Shown here: positions 1 to 8,230 of the stretch, piece after piece | Layout of the letters: each line of letters opens with the position of its first letter | Numbering within the stretch: the first letter of the stretch is position 1 | NCBI GenBank assembly: GCA_029866025.1 | Contig: JARXAD010000001.1 | Coordinates: 293,873-357,872, forward strand | Length of the DNA stretch: 64,000 nt | Source: Vampirovibrionales bacterium | Lineage (GTDB): Bacteria; Cyanobacteriota; Vampirovibrionia; Vampirovibrionales; Vampirovibrionaceae | Direction of reading: 5' to 3' | Notes under the pieces: generated by a model | The model's input: only the letters and a program-made list of their open reading frames with translations | Database searches by the model: none | Told to the model about the DNA's origin: nothing | Program-made: the position numbers and the translations under genes

Positions 1-712
1 ACGAGGTGTAGGTACCTGTACCCGTGCCTGTCGTCATGTTGGTGGAGCTATCGCCATAAGCAATGTTGCTTTGGGTGCCCATGCGGCTGAGCAAGTTGCT
101 GGTCATGGCGGCTACTTCGCCCCGAGTGACGGGACGGTTGGGTTGCAATTGGCCCACAAAAATAGGGTCACTGGCGTACACACCGGTTTTTAAGGTTTCA
201 GTAATCGCTGCCTGGGCCCATGTAGGAACCGATCCACCATCGCTAAACTGGCTGAGAGTTTGTTGAATGGTAGAAGAATCCGTAACTTGACCGGGGGTGA
301 CATTGGCTAATACGGCCATGGCTGCCATGCGGCTGATGGGCTCATACGGATGAAAGGTGCCATCGGGATAACCACCCACTAAACCGGCTTTGCGAACAGC
401 TTCAATGGAAGGAGCCGCCCAGTTGCTGGAAGACACATCACCAAAGCTGCTGGAACCCACCATGGTAGGCAAGTTAAGGGCTTTGGTTAAAATAACAGCA
501 AATTCAGCGCGGGTAAGCGTACCAGAAGGACGAAAGGTGCCATCAGGGTAGCCACCCACGATGTTACGTTGCATTAGGTTTTGGATGGCAGGAGCCGCCC
601 AATAGCCTTGGATATCACTAGAGGTAGTACTGGTAAACGCTGCAGAAGCAACGCCGACAGTAAGACTGGTTAAAACAGCACCGACTGCGAGAATGGAAAG
701 AGCGCGTTTCAT
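1..712 (-). CDS. SLH-domain surface protein (3' end outside window)
   Basis: The start codon is ATG at 712 with an AAGGA box about 8 bases upstream; the reading frame stays open to the window edge, so the C-terminus is missing. The first about 24 residues form a signal peptide (MKRALSILAVGAVLTSL, then a small-residue stretch ending in ASA). At least three S-layer homology repeats follow. Two carry a GGYPDGTF-type motif and the LTRAEFAVIL or ISRMAAMAVL helix; the third is more degenerate (VTRGEVAAM). SLH domains bind pyruvylated wall polysaccharide, which fits the csaB gene at 23182-24321. The tail visible at the edge is Thr/Gly-rich. It may be an S-layer, porin-like or enzyme-anchoring protein; the missing C-terminus would decide. 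Confidence 0.85.
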   Translation of the reverse strand, partial: MKRALSILAVGAVLTSLTVGVASAAFTSTTSSDIQGYWAAPAIQNLMQRNIVGGYPDGTFRPSGTLTRAEFAVILTKALNLPTMVGSSSFGDVSSSNWAAPSIEAVRKAGLVGGYPDGTFHPYEPISRMAAMAVLANVTPGQVTDSSTIQQTLSQFSDGGSVPTWAQAAITETLKTGVYASDPIFVGQLQPNRPVTRGEVAAMTSNLLSRMGTQSNIAYGDSSTNMTTGTGTGTYTS

Positions 713-1031
713 GAGGAGAGTCCTTTTTTCTACGAAACAAGTAACACTAAAATAACCAGAGAACATACGGTAGCTTAGTACCGAATAGAGACGAATGAAT
801 GACGACGACAGTACCGATGGACCGAATCAGGCGCATTGGATTGCCTGAGTAAATTCGTAAGACACGCGTTTTACATGTCTTCAGATTCTCCGCATTTCCC
901 AATGTTCCCACCCCTTTGTTTACCATGCGTCCTTATGGGTTGGGGTAACCTTCCCAAATCATATTCCCACCCATAGGACTACCATACCACAGTCCAAATT
1001 GGGCAAGGATTTTGAGTATTTTTAGATATTA
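713..1031. other. Intergenic region, leader of the SLH gene
   Basis: There are 319 bases without a gene between the SLH gene start and the hisS stop. On the minus strand this would be a long 5' untranslated region for the SLH gene. A hairpin with 8-base arms (859-866 and 874-881, one G-T pair) lies about 150 bases upstream of the start codon. I see no convincing promoter hexamers and no terminator with a T-run behind hisS. Confidence 0.4.
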
Positions 1032-2255
1032 TTAGCGGCCCAGTAATTTTTGTTGCCATTCACCATCCCGCTGAAACCAAACACTGGAGGCACCGCGCTT
1101 GTCGGCGGCTTCCATTTGTTTTTTAAAGGCACGATTGGAGGTATCCAATAATATAGTGGCAGTGGGGTGTTGCTGGCGTAAGGTTTTAGCCTGCTGATAA
1201 GCGCTGGCCCAGTCTTGGGGTGACGAACCATCGTTGCCAGAAGGTAGCACCACCATTAGGGGCGAAGAATCCTCATGTTTAGGCAGCAAGGCAATCAACC
1301 GCTCTAGGCCCAAGGCCCAACCCACGCCGGGGGTGGGTTCGCCCCCCAAGGTTTCCACCAGCCCATTGTAGCGACCGCCGCCGCACACGGTGTTAATGGT
1401 GCCCATGCCATCCACGCCGTCGGTATTGGCGGTAATTTCAAACACAGTATGGGTGTAGTAATCCAAGCCCCGCACTAACTTATGGTTTTGAACCCAAGGA
1501 ATGTTTAACGCCGAGAGTAATGTTGTAATGCGAGTAAAGGCCGCTTGGCTATCGATTCCCGTCCACGGGGTTTTTAAAAAATCATCAATGTAAACCGACT
1601 CGTAGGCCGCTTGGCAGGCCGGTACTTTGCAATCCAGCATGCGGAAGGGGTTTTCGTCAAAGCGGTGTTGACAGGTTTTGCACAGTTGAGGTAACAGGGG
1701 GCGTAAATGTTCTTGCAGTTTAGCCCTAAAGGCGGTGCGATCGCTGGCGGTGCCAATGTCATTGAGGTGAAGCGTAAGACCTTTGAGCCCTAATGATTCC
1801 AACAGTTGCCAAGCCAATGCAATCACTTCCACGTCGGTTTCCGGCGTGGCCAAACCAAACACTTCCACACCTAACTGGTGAAACTGGCGGTAACGCCCTG
1901 CCTGGGGGCGTTCGTAACGGAACATGGGCCCCGTATACCACAATTTTACCGGTTTAGAGGCACGGCTTAGGCCGGCTTCCATAAAGGCACGCACCACACC
2001 GGCGGTGCCTTCGGGGCGTAAGCACAGGTCGCGCTCGCTTTTTTCAAAGCGGTACATTTCTTTGTGGACAATGTCGGTGGTTTCTCCTACGCCGCGCAAA
2101 AATAGGGCGGTGTCCTCAAAAATAGGCGTGCGAATTTCGCCATAGCCCCACGAAGCAAAGAGCTGACGTGCAGTGGTTTCCACGTGTTGCCACGCTATAG
2201 TTGCCTCAGGCAATAGATCCTGAGTACCCTTGGGCTTTTGAATTTTTTCAGCCAT
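1032..2255 (-). CDS. hisS: Histidine--tRNA ligase
   Basis: Charges tRNA-His with histidine in the cytoplasm. The 407-residue product has the usual class II layout: KPKGTQDLLP at residues 7-16, motif 2 around residues 107-131 (YTGPMFRYERPQAGR), the HisRS-specific LVRGLDYYTHTVFEI near residue 255, and motif 3 GWALGLERLI near residue 310. The length is slightly below the usual 420 or so. It lies 30 bases downstream of rph on the same strand, so the two are probably cotranscribed. No T-box, as seen in Firmicutes, is visible in that 30-base gap. Confidence 0.97.
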   Translation of the reverse strand: MAEKIQKPKGTQDLLPEATIAWQHVETTARQLFASWGYGEIRTPIFEDTALFLRGVGETTDIVHKEMYRFEKSERDLCLRPEGTAGVVRAFMEAGLSRASKPVKLWYTGPMFRYERPQAGRYRQFHQLGVEVFGLATPETDVEVIALAWQLLESLGLKGLTLHLNDIGTASDRTAFRAKLQEHLRPLLPQLCKTCQHRFDENPFRMLDCKVPACQAAYESVYIDDFLKTPWTGIDSQAAFTRITTLLSALNIPWVQNHKLVRGLDYYTHTVFEITANTDGVDGMGTINTVCGGGRYNGLVETLGGEPTPGVGWALGLERLIALLPKHEDSSPLMVVLPSGNDGSSPQDWASAYQQAKTLRQQHPTATILLDTSNRAFKKQMEAADKRGASSVWFQRDGEWQQKLLGR

Positions 2256-2285
2256 AACACAGGCTCTCCATAAATAATTGTTAGT

Positions 2286-3119
2286 TTACAGGGTGAGAAT
2301 GAGGCGCTCGTCGCCATTGAGGGGCTGAGCCAAAGCCGTTTCTTGGGCTTTAAGAAGGGTTTGAATGCCGCCCCAAGCAGACAGTTGCATTTCTGTTAGC
2401 TGGTCGGGGGTAAAGGTACCTTCTTCGGCGGTGGCCTGAAATTCAATAATATCCCCGTTGCCTGTCATCACCACGTTGGCATCCACACGGGCGGCCAAGT
2501 CTTCTTCGTAGTTTAAGTCTAGCAATACGGCATCGCCCACCACGCCCACACTGACGGCGGCAATGGGGGTGATTGGGGGCAGCGTTTTAAGTCCTCCGTG
2601 GGCTTTTAGCCACAGAAGAGAATCCATGAGTGCCACATAGCCGCCGGTGACGCTAGCCACGCGGGTGCCGCCATCGGCTTGCAGTACATCGCAATCAATG
2701 GTGATGGTTCGCTGGCCCAAATGTTTACGATCCACCGCAGCGCGAAGGGAGCGGCCTATGAGGCGTTGAATTTCCGCCGTTCGGCCTGAGAGTTTGCTAC
2801 GTTCGCGTTGGTTTCTGCTACCGGTGCTGGCAGGTAACAGGCTGTATTCAGCGGTAATCCAGCCTTCTTCGGCGTTTGGGCTGGTGTAAATGTGTTTGGG
2901 TACGCGTTCTTCCACACTAGCCGTGACGAGTACCTTAGTGTTGCCATAACTCACCAAAACAGAGCCGGGCACATTACGAATGACGCCGCGTTGAAGGGTA
3001 AATTCGCGAAGCTCGTTGGCGTGGCGGTTATCAAAGCGGGCAAAGGCAGGGATAGTGGTGGCAGTGGTCACGGGGGCGGTATCTTTCGTAAGGTGGATCA
3101 AATGAAACAGGAGTATCAA
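2286..3119 (-). CDS. rph: Ribonuclease PH
   Basis: A 3'-to-5' phosphorolytic exoribonuclease that trims the 3' ends of tRNA precursors. The core is canonical: a GTRVASVTGGYVALMDSL segment, DLNYEEDLAARVDANVVMTG in the phosphate-binding half, and EFQATAEEGTF near the end. The family is usually about 240 residues and starts just before the motif seen here as RFDNRHANELR. The full frame gives 277 residues from a TTG at 3119 without a ribosome-binding site, so the first 16-30 residues are doubtful. A GTG at 3071 is an alternative start. First gene of an rph-hisS pair. Confidence 0.9.
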   Translation of the reverse strand: MILLFHLIHLTKDTAPVTTATTIPAFARFDNRHANELREFTLQRGVIRNVPGSVLVSYGNTKVLVTASVEERVPKHIYTSPNAEEGWITAEYSLLPASTGSRNQRERSKLSGRTAEIQRLIGRSLRAAVDRKHLGQRTITIDCDVLQADGGTRVASVTGGYVALMDSLLWLKAHGGLKTLPPITPIAAVSVGVVGDAVLLDLNYEEDLAARVDANVVMTGNGDIIEFQATAEEGTFTPDQLTEMQLSAWGGIQTLLKAQETALAQPLNGDERLILTL

Positions 3120-3299
3120 CCAGAATCAATGATTAACAATGATGACGCAATACCCTCGTTTTATAAAGGGCACTCTTTGGTCTCTTTTGGTTGGGCTCTT
3201 TTGGGGCTGGCAAAAACAACCCTTAAGCCGTCGTTGAGATAAAGGATGGCTGCGGTGCATAATAGGGGTGATTTTAAAAGCAGAGGCAAAGGAGAACCC

Positions 3300-4586
3300 A
3301 TGGCGCAATCACACCGGTCTAAGCCCAAGCTTTGGGGACTGTTGGCCTTAGGCGCCCTGTTGGCAGTAGTGTTAATGGGAATGATTGGAGGACCGTGGGT
3401 GACAATGGCCATTACGCAACCGCTGGATGTGCTGGTTCCTTTTTGGAGCCGGAGTTATCAAATTTATCAGCAACCCCACGCACTGTGGCTGGCCGATTAC
3501 GAAAAAGTGGGGATCAACCTGCCCAATCTCAAGCAAGCCTTGGAAGCCGCAGAGATTCAAAAAAAGCGACCTGAACTGGTGATTTACAGCATTCCGTACC
3601 GCGATATGGGGCAATCGTCTGCCGGGGGCTTTGATACCTATCCTCAATATTATGCCGATAATCGGTTGCTGGCCGATGATATTCGAAAGTTTACGAAAAA
3701 AACCGGCATTCAGCCCCGCATTTACCTAGAGCCCGATGCTTTGGCTCATGCCATTACCTATCGCTCAGAACGCAATAACGACAAGCAGTCGCAAGAGCTA
3801 TATCAGCTGCGTATTAATGCCATGAATTGGCTGATTAACACGTATACCGATGCGGGTTGTTTGGTGTATTTGGACGCGGCCCACAGCGACTGGTTTGATT
3901 ACAGCGATGGGCAAATCCAAAGCATGGCGGATGCGTTAAACGCCAGTGGTATTGCCAAGGCTTACGGGTTGGTGGTGAACGTGAGCAATCGCCAAAGTGT
4001 GAGTGGCGGCGCTACCGGGCGTAATGAGGTGCACTACCTGAGCCGTTTGTTGCCCAAGTTGCGCAACAAAAAACTGGATGTGGTGATGGATACGAGCCGT
4101 AATGGTGGCCCCACGTCTCAGCGGGTGTATTACTTGGCACCTCCAGTAAAAGGCCAACAGCAAGGCGATTTGGTGGATAACGAACTGCCTCAAGGTCGCT
4201 GGGTAGGCGAATGGACCTTAGATAAAGACAATGAGCTATGGGCCAAGCCCTTGTTTGGCAAGCCCATGCGCATTAGCGTGATTACCGCCTTAGATAAATA
4301 TGAATACAACGACAGCAGCCGCATTTTAAAAGCACCCAAATGGCTAGACCCCATTGGGGATGTGAAATTGGGTGAGCCCCCCAGTGATGTGACGGGGCAG
4401 CCCCTCATTCAGCGGTTTCGCCACATTAAGCCCCCCGATGATTGTGATGGAGCGTTGAATTGCCCAGCGCGGGTGGACAGGTGGGCTACCACCAACAGCA
4501 AGCAGGATATCTTGGCGGCTACCCTCAAACGCCAAGGCGATCGCCACTACGCCGATCCCAACTTTTGGAAGCGGTTAGGGCGATAA
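3300..4586 (+). CDS. Glycoside hydrolase family 6 (cellulase/cellobiohydrolase-like)
   Basis: Predicted inverting beta-1,4-glucanase acting outside the cytoplasm. The ATG at 3300 has AGGAG six bases upstream; an earlier in-frame ATG at 3246 lacks this. An uncleaved-looking hydrophobic segment (about residues 10-30) exports or anchors it. GH6 landmarks occur in order: YSIPYRD (96-102), EPDALAH (144-150, with the proposed acid D146), LDAAHSDW (191-198), NVSNR (about 227), MDTSRNG (about 263) and KPPDDCDG (377-384, the usual KPPGESDG region). The Cys that usually follows the first Asp motif (RDC) is Met here. No cellulose-binding module or linker is attached. It is divergent from rph and probably monocistronic. 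Confidence 0.9.
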   Translation: MAQSHRSKPKLWGLLALGALLAVVLMGMIGGPWVTMAITQPLDVLVPFWSRSYQIYQQPHALWLADYEKVGINLPNLKQALEAAEIQKKRPELVIYSIPYRDMGQSSAGGFDTYPQYYADNRLLADDIRKFTKKTGIQPRIYLEPDALAHAITYRSERNNDKQSQELYQLRINAMNWLINTYTDAGCLVYLDAAHSDWFDYSDGQIQSMADALNASGIAKAYGLVVNVSNRQSVSGGATGRNEVHYLSRLLPKLRNKKLDVVMDTSRNGGPTSQRVYYLAPPVKGQQQGDLVDNELPQGRWVGEWTLDKDNELWAKPLFGKPMRISVITALDKYEYNDSSRILKAPKWLDPIGDVKLGEPPSDVTGQPLIQRFRHIKPPDDCDGALNCPARVDRWATTNSKQDILAATLKRQGDRHYADPNFWKRLGR

Positions 4587-4650
4587 TGCTGAAATAGCAA
4601 TTAAGTTTCTTTACGGGTTTTAATGCAGTAGCGTCAATGGGGTATTTCTT

Positions 4651-4884
4651 ATGCTATCGTCGGTTTCCCGTCTTTCAAACACTCACTTCTCCTCACAGGC
4701 AGTGGTTCTAGCGCCTCAGTCAATTCATTTTGGAGTGCAAGCCACAGAAAAGCCAAAAAAAGGGCGCATTGAAATAAAGTGGTACCAAGTGCCTGGGTTA
4801 ATTCTTATGGCCATAGCCAGTCCTTTTGTTAAATTTGGTCAGTGGGTATTTAGATCCGCTAATACAGTGGTTCTTTCAAAATAG
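4651..4884 (+). CDS. Small AT-rich protein with one membrane segment
   Basis: A 77-residue product of unknown family. The first 30 residues are Ser/Val-rich and contain SIHFGVQ, followed by a basic stretch (EKPKKGRIEIKWYQ) and a hydrophobic segment (VPGLILMAIASPFVKFG) near residues 49-65. The ribosome-binding site is weak and base composition is AT-rich compared with its neighbours, so this could be a recently acquired or fast-evolving orphan. A hairpin with arms TGCCCC/GGGGCA follows at 4904-4919 without a T-run. Confidence 0.5.
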   Translation: MLSSVSRLSNTHFSSQAVVLAPQSIHFGVQATEKPKKGRIEIKWYQVPGLILMAIASPFVKFGQWVFRSANTVVLSK

Positions 4885-4926
4885 GCCATTCTTATTAATG
4901 ACTGCCCCGAATGGGGCAACATCCCC

Positions 4927-4932
4927 TATAAT
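4927..4932 (+). promoter_or_regulatory. Possible -10 element upstream of the 51-codon gene
   Basis: A perfect TATAAT sits 34 bases before the ATG at 4967. No recognisable -35 lies 16-18 bases upstream, where the TGCCCC/GGGGCA hairpin ends instead. Confidence 0.35.
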
Positions 4933-4966
4933 AAAGGGTGTTTATTGGGTGACGGGAACCTAGGCC

Positions 4967-5122
4967 ATGAGTGAGTATGTGTTTCGCCTTAAAAAAGGTG
5001 ACCTAGAGCTGGAATTGAAGAGCGACGATGCTCAATTCATCGAGCAGCAAATGGATAATTGGCGCAATGTGCTCATTACCCAGCAAGAAGTCTCTCCAGC
5101 ATCGGCAAAACCCTCTGTCTAA
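4967..5122 (+). CDS. 51-residue protein sharing a module with the next gene
   Basis: A short ORF starting MSEYVFRLKKGDLELELKS and ending with TAA at 5120-5122. It is real-looking because its first about 36 residues match the N-terminus of the next gene position by position: F-x-L-K-K-G-D-L-x-L-E-L-x-x-D-D then F and a W about 10 residues on, against L-x-L-R-R-G-D-V-x-V-E-L-x-x-D-D. It ends 26 bases before the next start, so both are likely in one transcript. Function is unknown. The module looks like a small alternating beta-strand unit followed by a helix. Confidence 0.6.
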   Translation: MSEYVFRLKKGDLELELKSDDAQFIEQQMDNWRNVLITQQEVSPASAKPSV

Positions 5123-5148
5123 CTTATTGCTTTAAGGAATCAACGGCC

Positions 5149-6255
5149 ATGGCCCCTTGGTATGCCCTAAACTTGCGTCGTGGCGATGTAAACGTGGAAC
5201 TAACGGCCGATGACCCCGTGTTTATGGCCGATGAAATGGCCCGTTGGCTCTCGGTGATGGGTTTGCCTGCTGCCACCCAGTTGGTGTCTCCACCCCAAGC
5301 GGCACCGGTAGTGCCTCAAAAACCAGTCGTTCCTACCTCCTTAACGGATCGGTTGCTAACGGGCACCTCCCCATCGGTTGAAGCTGAACCCGTTACGAAG
5401 CCGTTACCTCCACAATCGCCAGAGCCAATAAGTTCGTTTCAACCTGCAAAAGGCATTCAGTTGCCGGGGGAATGGATCGAGGAATCACCCGAAGCTTCAA
5501 AGAATGAGCGGACATTGTTGCAAGAGCTAGCCGAACCTCTGGTGGAGCAAGGGCCGGTTCAGTTGGAAGATACTTCCGATTGGCTCTCCAAAGTTACAAC
5601 GCCTGAACAATCGACGACATCTTTAGAATCGGTGGAGCAACCGTCCTTGTTAGAGCCCCCTTCTAACACTGACGAGGAGGTTGCACTGGTCATTGTGGAA
5701 GATGAGGTTGTTGAAGAGCCGGTTGCTGCCGATTGGGGCGATACGGCCTTAGCGGATCGTGGACAACCAGAGCCCGACGATGATTTTGAACGAGTGATGT
5801 CTACCTTGATGGATGATCTTAATACCCAACCCACGAAGGCCGTTGGCCTTGAAGAGACACGATTGCTCTCTCAAGAAATGAGTGATGATGACGAGCCTGG
5901 CAAGGGCGTCTTTCGTAAAGAAGGCATGCATGGCTCCGTTAACGTAGCTTTTCCTGCGGCTACGGATAATCCCAATAGCTATAAAACCTTGTGCGAGCGC
6001 GCCGGTGCCGCCACGCCGGAAGACCATTTGCTGATTAGTGCCTATGCGCTTACCACCTCTCAGGGTGTGGAACGCTTTTCTCTCAGTGATTTGAATGTGG
6101 TGATTCAAGGTGCGGGCCATGAGATGGTCACCCACAGTGTGCTGGCCGTAGCCGTGGATAAAGGCCTGCTTACCGCCGTGGCCGATATGACCGCCGATGC
6201 TACCCAATACGAATTGACGCGCCACGGCCGCACCACCGTCGAAATGTTCATTTAA
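5149..6255 (+). CDS. Unknown protein with GD-module, acidic linker and C-terminal domain
   Basis: A 368-residue product of unknown function. I chose ATG at 5149 because it has AAGGA at a suitable distance and because the homology to the 51-residue neighbour begins there; the frame is open from 5059 but would overlap that gene. Three parts are visible: residues 1-37 with the module also found in the preceding small protein; about residues 38-270, a Pro/Glu/Ser/Val-rich and probably disordered linker; and the last about 90 residues, a compact helical domain (from KTLCERAGAATPEDHLL) that could be a winged-helix-like fold. There is no signal peptide or membrane segment. A short hairpin overlaps the stop codon. 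Confidence 0.7.
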   Translation: MAPWYALNLRRGDVNVELTADDPVFMADEMARWLSVMGLPAATQLVSPPQAAPVVPQKPVVPTSLTDRLLTGTSPSVEAEPVTKPLPPQSPEPISSFQPAKGIQLPGEWIEESPEASKNERTLLQELAEPLVEQGPVQLEDTSDWLSKVTTPEQSTTSLESVEQPSLLEPPSNTDEEVALVIVEDEVVEEPVAADWGDTALADRGQPEPDDDFERVMSTLMDDLNTQPTKAVGLEETRLLSQEMSDDDEPGKGVFRKEGMHGSVNVAFPAATDNPNSYKTLCERAGAATPEDHLLISAYALTTSQGVERFSLSDLNVVIQGAGHEMVTHSVLAVAVDKGLLTAVADMTADATQYELTRHGRTTVEMFI

Positions 6256-6275
6256 CACCCGAAGGGTGTTTATTC
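6254..6275 (+). terminator. Hairpin overlapping the stop codon
   Basis: Arms AACACCC (6254-6260) and GGGTGTT (6264-6270) with loop GAA, followed by TATT. The stem starts inside the TAA stop. Likely a compact terminator for the upstream gene, though the T-tract is short. Confidence 0.5.
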
Positions 6276-6369
6276 AACTTAGATATTGCGTAAACCACTT
6301 AAGCGGGCTGGCAGGGGCTTTTTGCGTAAATTTTTACACATGATGCAAGTTAAGCAAAAAGCGCATATG

Positions 6370-6388
6370 AAAGCCTAGCTTGCTGGAT
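6370..6388 (-). terminator. Hairpin after the TPR gene, copy of a repeated element
   Basis: On the minus strand, immediately after the stop, the sequence TCCAGCAAGCTAGGCTTTC folds into a short hairpin followed by TTT. It is an imperfect copy of the element at 19865-19887 and 28193-28210 (core CCAGCAAGCTGGGCTTT). Confidence 0.45.
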
Positions 6389-8181
6389 TATAGCCCTGGC
6401 TTGTTAGGAGTGCTGGCAGGCACCGCCGTGGTTGTGCTTGGCATGGCAGGCGTATTGGGCAGTGGGGGCGTTGAGGTTGCTGATGTGGTGGGTGGCAGTA
6501 CCTTCTTGGGTTGAATCCGAATTTCCTGCACCCGTTTTAGTTCCCACGAGGGCTTTTTGCCTTCTTCTGGCATATCGTAGCTAATGCTGGTTGTCACCCG
6601 TAATGAACCCCCGGAAGTTAGTAAATCTAATGAGACGGGCTCTTTTAACTTAACAGACCATGTCCGCCGTCCCAGTGGAAGGCCCTCAGTTCCTAACGGT
6701 TTTTTGGGGGTGGCCACAATGTTAGTCCATTCTCCCAACACTTTGCTGCCGGAAAGAATTTGTACCCGCGCCATAAGGTGCTGCAAGGGGCGATGCGCTT
6801 CGCTGATTAAGGTAACGGTGGCGCTGGGCTGAAGGGTGTGGGCTTCTTTGTTGACGTTGGGTGCTACGGATAGGGTTTTGATGCTGATGGGGTATAGCAG
6901 ACTGGGTGTGGCCAGAGATTCGTCTCCGGCGCTACGGCCTAACAGCATGTCCGATTCTTTAAAATCGGCAGCAGCCAGTGCGTCTTGATTAGCCTTTAGG
7001 TAGATTTTCCCACGTAACGCCAGTACATGGGCCAGCTTAACGCCTACCCCATGAGGAGCGGCTTGATAGGCTTGGCGGTACCAGGCAATGGCCGTATCGT
7101 AAGGGGTATTGGCAGCATCGCTAACGGCATTTTTGCTAAAGCCTCGCGCCGCGCTGGGGAAAGAGGTGCTTAGGGCTTCTGCTTCAAGGAGATACAAGTC
7201 TCCCAAGCGAATCAGTAAATCAGGTTCCGGTAGCCACCGAACCAGGGGCTCTAAAATAGCAATGGCTTCTTGGGGAGACTGGTTAACTGTGGCTTTACGA
7301 GTGCGAGTTTTATAAGGGGTATCTTGTGCGTTGGTGGTGGTCCCTTCGGTCGGGGCACCTTCTAGCCATTGTTCTAACAAGGCCAGTAGTTTTTGCTTCA
7401 GGGCTTTTTCACGCGCGTAGGTTTGTACCGTTTGAAGGGCTTGTTGGTAGTGGGCAATGGCCTCTTTGAGGTTGGATAGCTTGAGGGCTGGAGTACTGGC
7501 ATCTTGCTCTGAGGTGGAAGACATATTGGGAGCAAGGAGAGAGTCGCCCCATGCTTGATGAATATCGGTTAAGGTGCTTTGAATGGCAATGCGATCCGCT
7601 GTGGCGAGTTGTTTGCTATAAGTAGCTAACAACTCCTGAATGGGATCAGCGGCCTCTTGAAAAGCCCCTTCTGTTAATTGCAGTTGGCTTTGGGCCAGCG
7701 CCAAGGCCACGTCACTGTGAAGCGATTCGTTTGAATGACCGTGGCTTGCTGCGGGCTTTAAGCGAAAAGCCTTGTTAAAGGTTTCACGTGCCGCATCCAC
7801 ATCGCCTAGCGTTAGATAGGCTTTTCCTAAAGCCAGTTGTCCCTCAAAGCTGCCTGGGTTTTGACGTACCAGTTGCTGTAACGTTTGTACCGAGCGAGCC
7901 ACTCGGCCTTCCGCTAAATCCCGCTGCCCCTGAGCCAGAAGGTCATCTTGATCCGATGAACGGAAGACGAGCAACCCTGAAAACACCAACCCAGAAAAAA
8001 TAAGAGCTGCAATGATAGTAGCCAAGGCTTGTCCTGCAGGGCCTAGTTTAAACCACGGAACAAGCCATTGAGTGGACCATGGATTAGGCCAGTTTAACGA
8101 TTGAACGGCGCCACGCTGTGGCCCAAGCGACGGGCGAAGCCGCCGACTGGCTGGAGTTCGGGGTGGAATAAGACGAGCCAT
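6388..8181 (-). CDS. Membrane-anchored TPR protein
   Basis: A 597-residue product with an Arg/Pro-rich N-terminus, one transmembrane helix (about residues 52-74) and then tetratricopeptide units. Clear repeats lie around residues 80-150 (LAEGRVARSVQTLQQLVRQ, GKAYLTLGDVDAARETFNKA) and again near 235-260 and 330-400. The C-terminal third is a predicted beta-rich domain followed by a Pro/Thr/Ser-rich tail. The topology suggests the TPR part faces the periplasm or outer face. The ATG at 8181 has no strong ribosome-binding site. The role is unknown; TPR arrays usually scaffold protein complexes. Confidence 0.75.
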   Translation of the reverse strand: MARLIPPRTPASRRLRPSLGPQRGAVQSLNWPNPWSTQWLVPWFKLGPAGQALATIIAALIFSGLVFSGLLVFRSSDQDDLLAQGQRDLAEGRVARSVQTLQQLVRQNPGSFEGQLALGKAYLTLGDVDAARETFNKAFRLKPAASHGHSNESLHSDVALALAQSQLQLTEGAFQEAADPIQELLATYSKQLATADRIAIQSTLTDIHQAWGDSLLAPNMSSTSEQDASTPALKLSNLKEAIAHYQQALQTVQTYAREKALKQKLLALLEQWLEGAPTEGTTTNAQDTPYKTRTRKATVNQSPQEAIAILEPLVRWLPEPDLLIRLGDLYLLEAEALSTSFPSAARGFSKNAVSDAANTPYDTAIAWYRQAYQAAPHGVGVKLAHVLALRGKIYLKANQDALAAADFKESDMLLGRSAGDESLATPSLLYPISIKTLSVAPNVNKEAHTLQPSATVTLISEAHRPLQHLMARVQILSGSKVLGEWTNIVATPKKPLGTEGLPLGRRTWSVKLKEPVSLDLLTSGGSLRVTTSISYDMPEEGKKPSWELKRVQEIRIQPKKVLPPTTSATSTPPLPNTPAMPSTTTAVPASTPNKPGL

Positions 8182-8230
8182 AAGGGAGATTGATTGGAGA
8201 GGGTGTGTTGAATTGGACGATGTTCTATTC

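Noticed and set aside
4904-4919. Terminator after the 77-residue gene
   Set aside because: A good hairpin (TGCCCC/GGGGCA) but with no T-run; it sits at the -35 position of the next promoter, so its role is unclear.
5749-6258. 169-residue ORF on the minus strand
   Set aside because: It is antisense to the 368-residue gene, which has a ribosome-binding site and module homology; the antisense translation is His/Gly-rich, as is common for shadows.
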